Below, in pieces: positions 41,639-49,650 of a DNA stretch of 64,000 nt. Origin of the DNA: CAZMPJ01 sp964568455 (lineage in GTDB: Bacteria; Margulisbacteria; WOR-1; O2-12-FULL-45-9); the NCBI GenBank assembly GCA_964568455.1, contig CAZMPJ010000001.1, positions 1 to 64,000 on the forward strand, in the 5' to 3' direction. The position numbers were made by a program, and so were the translations under genes. Each line of letters begins with the position of its first letter. Position 1 is the stretch's first letter. The notes beneath the pieces are model-generated. The model searched no databases. It had not been told where the DNA came from and saw nothing but the letters and a program-made list of their open reading frames with translations.

Positions 41639-42553
41639 ATGAATACACGGCATGAACAAAATATTTTAACCTTCTCCGCCTGCGGAGCTTTATTTTTTGC
41701 CTTATTAGCCTTGGTCTGGGGTTGGCTAGTCGGTTCCCAGATGATTATGTTTGACGGAATCTATTCTTTTATCAGTTTAGTTTTGGTTGGTCTTTATTCT
41801 TATGCTGCCTGGAGTATTGCTAAAGGTAAAGATAAAAATTTTCCCTTTGGCCGGGCGCAGATTGAGCCGATGGTTGTTATGGTCCATTCGATTGTTTTAA
41901 TTATTATCTGTCTAAAAGCTTTTAGTAGCGCTGTTATTACTCTTTTTTCCGGCGGGCATGAAATGAACAGTTTGTCCGGGATAATTTATGCCATTATTGG
42001 CGTATTAGGCTGTTTTATCGCCTGGTATTATATTGTTTACTCCGGCAAGAAATACGTTCCTAAATCAGACTTAGTCAAAACGCAAGGGACGCAGTGGCTA
42101 ATGGATACTCTACTAAGCCTTGCCGTTTTAATTGGTTTCTCTATTGGTTATATTTTTCAGCTGGCTGGGTATGAACAGTATGCCAGATATGTGGATCCAT
42201 TAATGGTAATAGTTGCTGTTTTGTTTTTTGTCAGAGAGCCGCTGGTTAATCTTATTGGAGGGATCAGGGGGACGCTAATTATGGCGCCGGAAAAAAGTGT
42301 TTATACTGCTTCACATGAGGCGCTCAAAGAGATTGCGCAAAAAAGAGGATTTGCAGATGTTGTTTTGCGTTTAGGTAAATCAGGGCGGGAGCTAGTTTAT
42401 GAGATCAGCTTTGTGGCTGATGATCCTGCCAGCAGTTGTTCTGTTGGTCAAATGGATGAAATACACAGAGTGGTTGAGCAGAAGTTGCAACAATTGTTTG
42501 ATAGTCAGTTGCGGGTGAGGGTCGCTTTTGTTCATGATAAAAATTTGGTTTAA
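41639..42553 (+). CDS. Cation diffusion facilitator family transporter
   Basis: 304 aa with six membrane helices. The helix-2 metal site MIMFDGIYSFIS, the helix-2/3 loop FPFGRAQIEPM and helix-5 WLMDTLLSLAV fit CDF proteins. The C-terminal cytoplasmic domain (about 215-300) has the usual alpha/beta fold. It is an efflux antiporter for Zn, Fe, Mn or similar. The helix-5 second site is less canonical, so metal choice is open. A small membrane protein follows after 16 nt. Confidence 0.85.
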   Translation: MNTRHEQNILTFSACGALFFALLALVWGWLVGSQMIMFDGIYSFISLVLVGLYSYAAWSIAKGKDKNFPFGRAQIEPMVVMVHSIVLIIICLKAFSSAVITLFSGGHEMNSLSGIIYAIIGVLGCFIAWYYIVYSGKKYVPKSDLVKTQGTQWLMDTLLSLAVLIGFSIGYIFQLAGYEQYARYVDPLMVIVAVLFFVREPLVNLIGGIRGTLIMAPEKSVYTASHEALKEIAQKRGFADVVLRLGKSGRELVYEISFVADDPASSCSVGQMDEIHRVVEQKLQQLFDSQLRVRVAFVHDKNLV

Positions 42554-42569
42554 TTAAAAAGGAGGAGTT

Positions 42570-42986
42570 ATGGATAAGCAAAAATTAAATATTATGGTAA
42601 CTGTGGGAGCAATAATTGTTGGGTGTATATTAGTTGTCTTGTGGCTTTTTCTGCCTCTGCCGTTTTCGCCGCGCGAGCAGGCACCGATTAGTTCTCAAGA
42701 GTATTATTTGCTTAAGGTTGAGACAGAGCTGGATAACATGAGGATGCTTTTGGCGCTTAGGACCAATATGGGGTTTATTGAGGCACAAGACCCAGCAGAA
42801 CGCATTCGTGATTTGAGTTTTAACCGTAATAAAAAAGCCTGGGAAAAATGGAGTGCTATTGTAAACGATATGAATGCTTGGTATGTTCGCCTAGCTGTTG
42901 AAGGCAACGCTTCTTTAGATGAGGTTTTGAACGAACTTTATACTAAATATCCGTTTTTGAAGTTGGAAGGGGTGAAAACCCAGTAG
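42570..42986 (+). CDS. Single-pass membrane protein of unknown function, 138 aa
   Basis: N-terminal membrane helix (about 7-28, IMVTVGAIIVGCILVVLWLFL), then a helical soluble domain with WEKWSAIVNDMNAWYVRL. No family recognised. Strong AAGGAGG ribosome-binding site 5-6 nt upstream. Follows the CDF gene closely and is probably co-transcribed. Confidence 0.65.
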   Translation: MDKQKLNIMVTVGAIIVGCILVVLWLFLPLPFSPREQAPISSQEYYLLKVETELDNMRMLLALRTNMGFIEAQDPAERIRDLSFNRNKKAWEKWSAIVNDMNAWYVRLAVEGNASLDEVLNELYTKYPFLKLEGVKTQ

Positions 42987-43086
42987 CAAATTGTCTTAAA
43001 AAACTTTCAGCTTGTAGTTAAAAGAAATAAGGTAATCCAAAATAAAAGATGATAAAATTAATTTTTCCAAAGAAAGGAAATATGTT

Positions 43087-44253
43087 ATGAAAAGTTTTCG
43101 TTGGCTTTTAGCGTTACCATTGGCTTTGTTTGGTTTGATCATGTTTGCTGGTACTAGTTTTGGAGCCGAGAGTCTGTCATCTATTGTTGCGGTCCAAAAA
43201 TATAGTCGGGCTATTCATATAATGGCCATGCTGCTGGTTGGATTCGGTTTCTTGATGGTGTTTGTAAAAAAATATGGCCGCTCTGCTGTAACTGCTACCT
43301 ATTTACTGGTTAGCTTGGCAATCCCCCTATATATAGTAATCAATAGTCTAGGAATCTTTGGCGAACCACACACTCTGGAAATAGACCGATTGATCCTGGC
43401 AGAATTTGCTGCGGCTAGTTTATTAATTTGTGCTGGAGCGTTGCTAGGTAGACTAAAAATGGCCCAATACTTATTATTAGGTTTACTTTTTATACCATTT
43501 TATATGTTAAACGAATGGATACTGACTGCGGGAGGGTTGGGTTTAATGTCTCAAGGCGCTATTACTGATACTGGCGGCTCGATTTTAATTCACGCTTTTG
43601 GCGCACTTTTTGGCCTGGGCGTTATTATCACAATGACAACCAAAAAAGAATTTGATACTCCGATTGAAGCAGATGCTACCAGCGATAGATTTTCTATGCT
43701 GGGTAGTATGGTTCTTTGGATTTTTTGGCCCAGCTTTTGCGCGGCGTTGGTAGTGCCTTCACTTGTTCCTTTAACCGTTCTTAACGTGGTGATTGCTCTT
43801 TGCGGGGCAACGCTGGCGACTTATTTTGCAACAATAGTCTTAAGAAGAAAAATTTCTATTGCTGATATTGCTAATGCTTCCTTAGCTGGTGGTGTGGCGA
43901 TTGGTTCGGTTTGTGATCGCACTGGTCCCAGCACGGCTTTTGTGGTCGGTATTGTGGCTGGAGTGCTTTCAACCTATGGCTTTGCTGTGCTTTTACCAAA
44001 GATTCAAGAAAAATTTAAAACAGTTGATACCTGCGGAGTAATGAATCTGCACGGTCTACCCGGACTAATGGGTGGTCTGGCAGCTATTTTTGTGGTTAAA
44101 GGGATTGATAGCAGTGTGCAGCTGACAGGAATTATTATTTCAGTGGTAATCGCGATTTTGGCTGGTTATCTAACAGGTAAAGTCTTAGCAATCTTTGGCA
44201 GACGAACTGTGCCATATGTGGATGCTGAAGAATTTACTGATGTAGAAGATTAA
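43087..44253 (+). CDS. Rh-type ammonium transporter (Amt/Rh family)
   Basis: 388 aa with an apparent signal peptide and about eleven helices. The pore twin-His are in GGSILIHAFGALFGLG and VMNLHGLPGLMGGL; other signatures are ANASLAGGVAIGSVCD and FWPSFCAALV. These features match Rh proteins more than AmtB. It should conduct NH3/ammonium (or CO2). No GlnK/PII gene follows, which is also usual for Rh. AAAGGA ribosome-binding site upstream. Confidence 0.87.
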   Translation: MKSFRWLLALPLALFGLIMFAGTSFGAESLSSIVAVQKYSRAIHIMAMLLVGFGFLMVFVKKYGRSAVTATYLLVSLAIPLYIVINSLGIFGEPHTLEIDRLILAEFAAASLLICAGALLGRLKMAQYLLLGLLFIPFYMLNEWILTAGGLGLMSQGAITDTGGSILIHAFGALFGLGVIITMTTKKEFDTPIEADATSDRFSMLGSMVLWIFWPSFCAALVVPSLVPLTVLNVVIALCGATLATYFATIVLRRKISIADIANASLAGGVAIGSVCDRTGPSTAFVVGIVAGVLSTYGFAVLLPKIQEKFKTVDTCGVMNLHGLPGLMGGLAAIFVVKGIDSSVQLTGIIISVVIAILAGYLTGKVLAIFGRRTVPYVDAEEFTDVED

Positions 44254-44291
44254 GCGCCACAAAATTTAATAGTTTCTTAATCCGTCATTTT

Positions 44292-45245
44292 TTAGAAGGT
44301 TTGATAAACCACTTCTTGTAGTTCTTTAATTAATACATTCCAATAACGGGCAATGCCTGCTTCGGGGAAATGGGTTTTAAAATCAGGATCATGGCTTTGT
44401 ATCGCTAACCAGGATACAAAATGGATAATTCTCATGGCACGTAAGAGGGGAAAAAGCTCAAGCGATTTGCGGTTAAACGGTCGAAAAGTTTCATAACCCT
44501 TAAAAAACCAGGTCAACTCATTTTCGCAATTATCAGGTATATCAGGTAAGAGTAGAAAAAGGTCCTGTACTGGCGGGCCAAAGCAGATATCATCAAAATC
44601 TACTATAAAGATACCTTCGCCAGGGCGGTGGATCAGATTGCCCTTATGGCAGTCGCCATGTAACAATATAAATTCCTGGCCCTTAAATTTTGGCTCAGCT
44701 TTTTTTATAAATAATTCTACAATATTATTGAATGATTTGTGAAAATCAGGCAAGAGGTAGTCGGTTTTATTTAACACTTCAAGATGATGTTTTGTTGCAA
44801 CCGCTGGTTCCCATTTTATTCTTTGACTTGTCTTGTGAGTAGCGCCGACTAAGTGGATTCTGGCCAGTAGCCTGCCTATTTCTTCCCAACTTTCTTTATT
44901 AAACTCATCTAAAGCGCGGCCGCCTTTTTTGGGAAAGATGGCGTAATGGACGGAGTTTAGCTCAAAAAGGGTTTTTCCATTAAAAGCTAAAGGTGGAATA
45001 ACCGCAATTTCTTTTTCAGCTAATTCCCCAAGGAATTTGTGCTCTTCCAAAATCATTTTTTTGGTCCAACGTTTTGGCCGATAGAATTTTACAATCACTC
45101 TTTCTTTTGAATCGTATTCTTCCAACTCATAAACCCGGTTAATGTAGCTGTTTCTTTGTAAAAGCAAATTGCTTAATTTTTTCCCCAGTGTTTTCTCAAC
45201 CGCGTTCAAGATATTATGGTGATTAAGCTGCTGCCATGGATTCAT
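44292..45245 (-). CDS. srkA: Stress-response kinase A-like protein kinase (SrkA/YihE)
   Basis: 317 aa from ATG 45245 (MNPWQQLNHHN); the frame is open to 45293, but the longer N-terminus has no homology pattern. APH-like kinase fold: VIVKFYRP with the ATP-binding Lys, ILLHGDCHKGNLI catalytic loop (HGDxHxxN), and IVDFDDICFGP metal-binding Asp motif. It matches SrkA/YihE, a stress-protective Ser/Thr kinase. Single gene convergent with the Rh gene. Confidence 0.83.
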   Translation of the reverse strand: MNPWQQLNHHNILNAVEKTLGKKLSNLLLQRNSYINRVYELEEYDSKERVIVKFYRPKRWTKKMILEEHKFLGELAEKEIAVIPPLAFNGKTLFELNSVHYAIFPKKGGRALDEFNKESWEEIGRLLARIHLVGATHKTSQRIKWEPAVATKHHLEVLNKTDYLLPDFHKSFNNIVELFIKKAEPKFKGQEFILLHGDCHKGNLIHRPGEGIFIVDFDDICFGPPVQDLFLLLPDIPDNCENELTWFFKGYETFRPFNRKSLELFPLLRAMRIIHFVSWLAIQSHDPDFKTHFPEAGIARYWNVLIKELQEVVYQTF

Positions 45246-45357
45246 ATAGTTATGATATCTTTTTGTTGGGAATAGAGCAAGGTTGCTTCCCATCTCCTCC
45301 CTTTAGTGATGACGTCCTTCCCGAATGGGAGAAGAAGATGGTTGGCTCCGAGCCGTT

Positions 45358-45456
45358 AAAAAAATAGGGCGTCGCCGAGGAAAAGCGGCTTCTACTGTTT
45401 GAGTTCGCCGCAGGCGGACGAGTTTAGAAGCCGCCCGAGGCGATACCCTATTTTTA
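45358..45456. repeat. Long interrupted inverted repeat (structured intergenic element)
   Basis: Outer arms: AAAATAGGG and GTCGCC pair with the run ending GGCGATACCCTATTTT. Inner arms: GCGGCTTCTA (45385-45394) pairs with TAGAAGCCGC (45425-45434). The centre contains a further CGCCGCAGGCGG hairpin. The element could fold as one ~95-nt stem on either strand and is GC-richer than its surroundings. It has no ORF. It looks like a dispersed palindromic element or a structured RNA. Confidence 0.65.
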
Positions 45457-45489
45457 GGCGAGGAGACACATCTTCAATTTTTTCTTTTG

Positions 45490-45524
45490 GTTCCTTTTAT
45501 TTTTTTCTAAAAAAGAAAAGGAAC
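45490..45524. repeat. Inverted repeat, possible bidirectional terminator
   Basis: GTTCCTTTT pairs with AAAAGGAAC around an A/T-rich loop. In the 426-nt non-coding stretch 45246-45671 I see this, the larger palindrome to its left, the hairpin at 45570 and the promoter at 45638; nothing else. Confidence 0.5.
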
Positions 45525-45569
45525 TAGGGGATTAGAGATTAATTAAGAAAACAAAGAAAAGGCAAAATC

Positions 45570-45590
45570 AAAGGGGACGAAGTCCCCTTT
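45570..45590. repeat. Perfect hairpin
   Basis: AAAGGGGAC-GAA-GTCCCCTTT, a 9-bp perfect stem without a T run; a small dispersed palindrome rather than a classical terminator. Confidence 0.55.
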
Positions 45591-45637
45591 GCTATAACAT
45601 TGGGCAAGGCTGATAAAGGGTCTTTATTTGGTTTATC

Positions 45638-45665
45638 TGAAATTTCCTTACTTTTGTGCTGATAA
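45638..45665 (+). promoter_or_regulatory. Sigma-28/sigma-D-like promoter element (site D)
   Basis: TGAAATTT at 45638-45645 and GCTGATAA at 45658-45665. The offset is identical to sites A-C. It ends 6 nt before ATG 45672, so the gene would be leaderless. GCTGATAA is one base from the sigma-28 consensus -10. Confidence 0.6.
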
Positions 45666-45671
45666 ATAAGC

Positions 45672-46412
45672 ATGAAGATTGCCATGTATCAAATGCGTTC
45701 GCGGTTGTTTGAATTTCAAGCAAACCTTACTAGTATCAGAAAGGGTCTTGGTCAAGCAAAGGCTCAAGGTGCTCAGCTGGTAATTTTTCCAGAAGCCGCC
45801 TTAACTGGTTACAGTACGGTTGATAAAATGAAGAATGAGGCAGCTATTCGTGAAGGTATGTCAATGCTTAACACTTTTGCTGCAGAGGTTGTTGATATTA
45901 CTGCGGTTGTGGGCTTCTTTAGAATTGCCGAGGATGGCAACATTTTTAACTCTGCAGCGGTTATTCAAGACGGAGAAATAAAACATATTTACGATAAGGT
46001 TAATTTGGTTACTGGTATAAGCGGGTATGCGGATGAAAAAGTGTCAATGGAAAAAGATGAGGCTAAAATTTTTACCCCAGGACAAACTCCTTGTTTTTTC
46101 ACTCTAGGTGAAACAAGTTTATGGCTTAGTATTTGCAATGATCTTTGGGAAGCAAACGCAGCAAAATTAATTGAGATTAGGGCTGTGGCAGATGTTGTTT
46201 TAAGTATTAATGGTTCAGGTCATTCGATTGATGGAAGGATGAGAATGCTGATTAATCGGTCGACAAGAAGTAAGACCTATGTTTTTTACGTTAATTTGGT
46301 TGACGATGATTTTTATATTGGGCGAAGTGTGGTGGTTGATCCAGAGGGGGTGGTGGTGGCAGGGATTTCTGAACGAACAGATGCGCTTCTTGTTTATGAG
46401 TTAGCAACTTAA
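45672..46412 (+). CDS. Carbon-nitrogen hydrolase (nitrilase superfamily)
   Basis: 246 aa. The catalytic triad is visible: Glu in IFPEAALTGY, Lys in IYDKVNLV and Cys in LSICNDLWEA. A second-domain Glu/Asp in INGSGHSIDG also matches. It resembles the glutaminase domain of glutamine-dependent NAD synthetases and related amidases more than true nitrilases. It stands alone behind a sigma-28-like promoter. It could supply ammonia to the stand-alone NadE at 20116, but that is speculation. Confidence 0.82.
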   Translation: MKIAMYQMRSRLFEFQANLTSIRKGLGQAKAQGAQLVIFPEAALTGYSTVDKMKNEAAIREGMSMLNTFAAEVVDITAVVGFFRIAEDGNIFNSAAVIQDGEIKHIYDKVNLVTGISGYADEKVSMEKDEAKIFTPGQTPCFFTLGETSLWLSICNDLWEANAAKLIEIRAVADVVLSINGSGHSIDGRMRMLINRSTRSKTYVFYVNLVDDDFYIGRSVVVDPEGVVVAGISERTDALLVYELAT

Positions 46413-46465
46413 AAAACAAACTTTCCAGTCTTTACTTCTCCCTCAACCTCCTGTATCATTTTTTT

Positions 46466-46720
46466 ATGGATATAAAATTTGTGCTTGGTATCACAGCAGC
46501 AACGCTGACAACTATTTCTTTTATTCCGCAGGTGATTAAAGCCGCCAGAAGCAAAAAAACCGCTGATTTATCACTCTTAATGTTTGTCCTATTTTCCGCT
46601 GGCGTTTTTCTCTGGATGATTTATGGAATAATTTTAGGCGAGGTCCCAGTTATTCTAGCCAATGCCCTAGCTCTTGCCATGGGTCTTTATCTTGTTTATT
46701 TAAAGCTAAAGTATTCTTAG
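46466..46720 (+). CDS. SemiSWEET transporter
   Basis: 84 aa with three helices, one triple-helix bundle of the SWEET/MtN3 family. The PQ motif is ISFIPQVIKAARSKKTADLSL. It functions as a homodimer for sugar passage across the inner membrane. A TATCAT box ends 6 nt before the ATG, again leaderless. No sugar genes nearby. Confidence 0.88.
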   Translation: MDIKFVLGITAATLTTISFIPQVIKAARSKKTADLSLLMFVLFSAGVFLWMIYGIILGEVPVILANALALAMGLYLVYLKLKYS

Positions 46721-46724
46721 GAGC

Positions 46725-46757
46725 AATTAATAATTAAAAAATTAACAATTAATAATG
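46725..46757 (+). repeat. Left AATTAA-repeat flank of the second four-helix-bundle gene
   Basis: Irregular AATTAAT/AATTAAC tandem. Its reverse complement resembles 47217-47252. It is followed by a TGTGCC-TTC-GGCACA hairpin at about 46761-46775. Confidence 0.55.
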
Positions 46758-46793
46758 TGGTGTGCCTTCGGCACATTATTATAGGAGTATTTT

Positions 46794-47153
46794 ATGAAGT
46801 TTGATATTCGTGATAGAACAAAGAAATTCGCTATTAGAACGATAAACCTTGTTAAGAAATTCCCTAAAGATGTTGCTGGCCAGACAATTGGCAGACAATT
46901 AATTCGTTCTGGTACTTCAATAGGCGCAAATCTCGAAGAAGCAGATGCTGCATCTTCAAAAAAAGACTTTTCTCACAAAATTTCAATTTCCTACAAAGAA
47001 GCAAGGGAGTCAAGATATTGGTTAGAAATTATACTTGAAGCTAATATCTTGAACAATCAAGCCAATATTGAAGAAGCCAAATTATTACAGAAAGAAGCTA
47101 CAGAATTAAATAAGATTCTTTATTCAATACTTAATCCAAAGAGGCAGAATTAA
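46794..47153 (+). CDS. Four-helix-bundle protein (23S rRNA intervening-sequence type), second copy
   Basis: 119 aa, same family as 28937-29332 but a different subgroup: FAIRTINLVKKFPKD, QLIRSGTSIGANLEEAD, ISYKEARESRYWLEIIL and a final helix. AGGAG ribosome-binding site. It is framed by AATTAA-type repeats (46725-46757 and 47217-47252, inverted), mirroring the repeat-framed arrangement of the first copy. Function unknown. Confidence 0.88.
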   Translation: MKFDIRDRTKKFAIRTINLVKKFPKDVAGQTIGRQLIRSGTSIGANLEEADAASSKKDFSHKISISYKEARESRYWLEIILEANILNNQANIEEAKLLQKEATELNKILYSILNPKRQN

Positions 47154-47216
47154 TAATGACACAATTAACAATGTTGTATGTCTTCGGTATGTTATTATAT
47201 ATAATAGTTAAAAAGT

Positions 47217-47252
47217 CATTGTTGTTAATTATTAATTGATTAATTGTTAATT
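47217..47252 (-). repeat. Right AATTAA-repeat flank of the second four-helix-bundle gene
   Basis: TTAATTA/TTGTTAATT tandem, inverted relative to 46725-46757. A diverged copy of the left hairpin lies before it at about 47172-47200. Confidence 0.55.
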
Positions 47253-47265
47253 AAGGAAGCTTTTA

Positions 47266-47769
47266 ATGCCGCAAATAATCCGCAGTAAACGCAAAAGTCT
47301 GGCTTTAATTGTTACAGAAGACGCCCAACTGGTTATCAGGGCGCCGCATCGTTTGCCTGAATCAGCTATTCACAATTTTATCCAACAAAAAAAACGCTGG
47401 ATTGAGCGCAAGATTGCTCAAATTTCCAGCCGGCCTAGGCCGCAGGTATATTCTTCAGCAGAAAAACAGGCCTGGCGTAAGCTGGCGAAGCAAAGGATTA
47501 CCGAGCGCTGTCAATATTTTAGTGAATTAACTGGTTTAAAACCGCGATCAATTAAGATTTCGAATGCGAAAAAGAGGTGGGGATCGTGTGGACCTAAGGG
47601 AACGATTAATTTTCCCTGGCGGCTTATTTTAGCTCCGCCTGAAGTCATTGATTATGTTATTGTCCACGAATTAGTTCACCTGGTTGAACGCAATCATTCC
47701 AAACGCTTTTGGAATAGAGTGGCAGAGATTATGCCTGATTATAAACGCCATCGTAAGTGGTTGGTGTAG
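47266..47769 (+). CDS. YgjP-like zinc metallopeptidase (M48/SprT-like)
   Basis: 167 aa. Zinc site HELVHLVERNHSKRFW (HExxH with a downstream His), preceded by RWGSCGPKGTINFPWRLILAPP, the strand pattern of the YgjP/UPF0758-type metallohydrolase family. N-terminus has the short beta domain (IIRSKRKSLALIVTEDAQLVIRAP-like). Shorter than E. coli YgjP homologues (about 230-240), through a reduced N-terminal part. AAGGAAG upstream of the ATG. Confidence 0.82.
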   Translation: MPQIIRSKRKSLALIVTEDAQLVIRAPHRLPESAIHNFIQQKKRWIERKIAQISSRPRPQVYSSAEKQAWRKLAKQRITERCQYFSELTGLKPRSIKISNAKKRWGSCGPKGTINFPWRLILAPPEVIDYVIVHELVHLVERNHSKRFWNRVAEIMPDYKRHRKWLV

Positions 47770-47797
47770 GGTTGGGGGAGTTTTGAATAAATCTATT

Positions 47798-48031
47798 TTA
47801 GAGAAGTTTTAATAATTCATTAAGATTATTTTTGCCTTTTTGCAAAGCTTCTTCCGGAGTGTGACACATTTCTTGGATTGTAGCGCTTCTACGCTGAAAC
47901 CCTTTTTTCCCATCTTGTAGGGTTTTAGGTAATTGAGTAATAGGGATATATTGATTTGGATCTTTTTCTGATTTCCGAACGGAAATTGTAACTTTTCCGA
48001 TTTTTGTATTTATGACTTCTCTTTTTTCCAT
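47798..48031 (-). CDS. Small hypothetical protein, 77 aa
   Basis: Beta-rich N-terminus (TKIGKVTISVRKSEKDPNQYI) and a helical C-terminus (TPEEALQKGKNNLNELLKLL), a layout like small HicB-fold proteins, but no clear match. Leaderless start: TGG-TAAAAT ends 6 nt before the ATG. The left copy of the 17-bp direct repeat lies just upstream in its promoter region. Confidence 0.6.
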   Translation of the reverse strand: MEKREVINTKIGKVTISVRKSEKDPNQYIPITQLPKTLQDGKKGFQRRSATIQEMCHTPEEALQKGKNNLNELLKLL

Positions 48032-48037
48032 ATGATC

Positions 48038-48046
48038 ATTTTACCA
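48038..48046 (-). promoter_or_regulatory. Extended -10 promoter of the gene at 47798
   Basis: Minus-strand TGG-TAAAAT, 6 nt before the ATG. Confidence 0.45.
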
Positions 48047-48053
48047 AACGCCA

Positions 48054-48070
48054 CAAAATTTCGCAATTTG
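48054..48070 (+). repeat. Direct repeat, left copy
   Basis: CAAAATTTCGCAATTTG, identical to 49589-49605 in the same orientation; the two flank the HEPN-like gene. Confidence 0.8.
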
Positions 48071-48223
48071 CGACTGAATTAACTAATTTTTATTCCTTTT
48101 TATTAGTTTTGTAGCTTTTTTGTTCTATATTTTGGCTGAATATGGATTTTTCGGTGTTTCTGGAAGAAAATGTTGAGATCTCAGACCCCTAAATGCCGAC
48201 CCCAGATTGCCATCTAAAAGAAG

Positions 48224-49510
48224 CTATTTTTTAGATTTTTTAATTGTTTTTGGTACTTTTTCTTTAATTCTAAAGGTTTCTTTGAAAATTTGTTTGTAAG
48301 CTTTTTTGAAATTTTTAGTATTTCTGAAGTGTTTAAATAATGGCCACTCCCTATATTCATTTTTACCAATTTTTCCATGTTGTCCAATTTTTCTCATTGA
48401 TTCTATTGCCTTTTTAATCTGATCTTTTAGAATTGCTTCTGCTAATTTGAATGTTTCATCGCAGGCCGACCAATCTTCCGACTCAATTATTTGTTTTGCT
48501 TTGTCTGTGTTCCCGCTGAATTTGTAAGCAATGGCTTTATTAATAATGTAGATTCTCCTAGTTTCATCATTACATTTTTTTATTACAACTTTTGTCTCTG
48601 TTATAAAATTGAGTAGAATTATTGCTAGTTCATATTTCTCTGATTGTAATAAATTGAAGGTTGTTTCAATGAAGTTCTTATCTGCATTTTCGATGTCACT
48701 AGGGAATGACTTTCTCCAAAGAACGTGGGTTAATTTTGTTCCAATTTCGAAAATACAGCTATAGGCGCTTTTGAAATATTCTGGTGTCACTTTAAGCTTG
48801 TCGCCAATTTTAGTCTTACCTAAATTAACATGGTTCTCTTTACATATTTTCAGGTATTGCCTTGACACTATTCCGTTAGAATGGACAAATAAATTCCTTC
48901 TTTCTGTTAGCTCAACGAAAATTGGCCAAACATTAAGATCTTTTTTGAGTTGTACATTAAATTTATTTTCTAGCCATTTAAACTGTTTAATGTGATTTTC
49001 TCTTAATATTCCTTCGGTTTCTTGCTCAATGAAACATTCTTTTGCTTCTTTCATTGAATTGATTTTTAAAAGCTGAGCAAATTGAAGAGTTTTGTCAGAA
49101 GCTTTTAGTATTTCAGGTTTTTGATGTAATATTTTTTTTATTAAGTGACCAAGGTATCCGTCATAAAGACTAATTAGGGTTGTGATTAGGCTACAAGGAA
49201 TAATTTCATATGCTTTTTCTGCATGGGAGTATCGTTTTTCTAGTCTTTTTGTTTTATTAGATAATTCACCCGGGATACTAAAAATAATTGCATCTTTTAT
49301 GGGTTTCTTTTCTACAGAGTGTTTTTTGAGAAATTTATAGAATTTATTTGCTGAAAATTCCCTGTACTTTTCAACAATGAACATTATTAGTGAAAGAGTT
49401 TCTTCTAAGCCATCTATATTTAAAATGAAATTATTTAATAAAGTTGCAAAACCATCATTTGTTTGTTGGCCATTGATTTTTCTAATTGTTTTTATCTGTT
49501 TTTTTGTCAT
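48224..49510 (-). CDS. Large HEPN-like domain protein
   Basis: About 428 aa from ATG 49510, chosen over the upstream in-frame start (49555) because GGAAGG lies 9-10 nt before it. All-helical, Lys/Glu/Ile-rich. WPIFVELTERRNLFVHSNG near the middle contains R-N-x3-H, the catalytic motif of HEPN RNases, with a preceding helix EIIPCSLITTLISLYDGYLGHLI as in RiboL-PSP/MAE-type HEPN domains. The C-terminal third has helical-repeat (TPR-like) character. Flanked by 17-bp direct repeats; composition differs (more AT, Lys) from neighbours. A stand-alone defence or stress RNase is plausible. Confidence 0.6.
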   Translation of the reverse strand: MTKKQIKTIRKINGQQTNDGFATLLNNFILNIDGLEETLSLIMFIVEKYREFSANKFYKFLKKHSVEKKPIKDAIIFSIPGELSNKTKRLEKRYSHAEKAYEIIPCSLITTLISLYDGYLGHLIKKILHQKPEILKASDKTLQFAQLLKINSMKEAKECFIEQETEGILRENHIKQFKWLENKFNVQLKKDLNVWPIFVELTERRNLFVHSNGIVSRQYLKICKENHVNLGKTKIGDKLKVTPEYFKSAYSCIFEIGTKLTHVLWRKSFPSDIENADKNFIETTFNLLQSEKYELAIILLNFITETKVVIKKCNDETRRIYIINKAIAYKFSGNTDKAKQIIESEDWSACDETFKLAEAILKDQIKKAIESMRKIGQHGKIGKNEYREWPLFKHFRNTKNFKKAYKQIFKETFRIKEKVPKTIKKSKK

Positions 49511-49588
49511 ATTTTTTAGCCTTCCAATTTTACTCACAGCATAATATTCTCCCACCCTTATCTTTTTCTGTCAATGGAGTAGGAGTCG

Positions 49589-49605
49589 CAAAATTTCGCA
49601 ATTTG
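49589..49605 (+). repeat. Direct repeat, right copy
   Basis: CAAAATTTCGCAATTTG, identical to 48054-48070. The inner sides of the two copies carry CGAC (left) and GTCG (right). Confidence 0.8.
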
Positions 49606-49633
49606 ACTAAGTATCGTCCTCCCCCAAAAATCC

Positions 49634-49642
49634 TGCTATAAT
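49634..49642 (+). promoter_or_regulatory. Extended -10 promoter of the cupin gene
   Basis: TGC-TATAAT, 8 nt before ATG 49651. Confidence 0.6.
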
Positions 49643-49650
49643 AAAAATAT

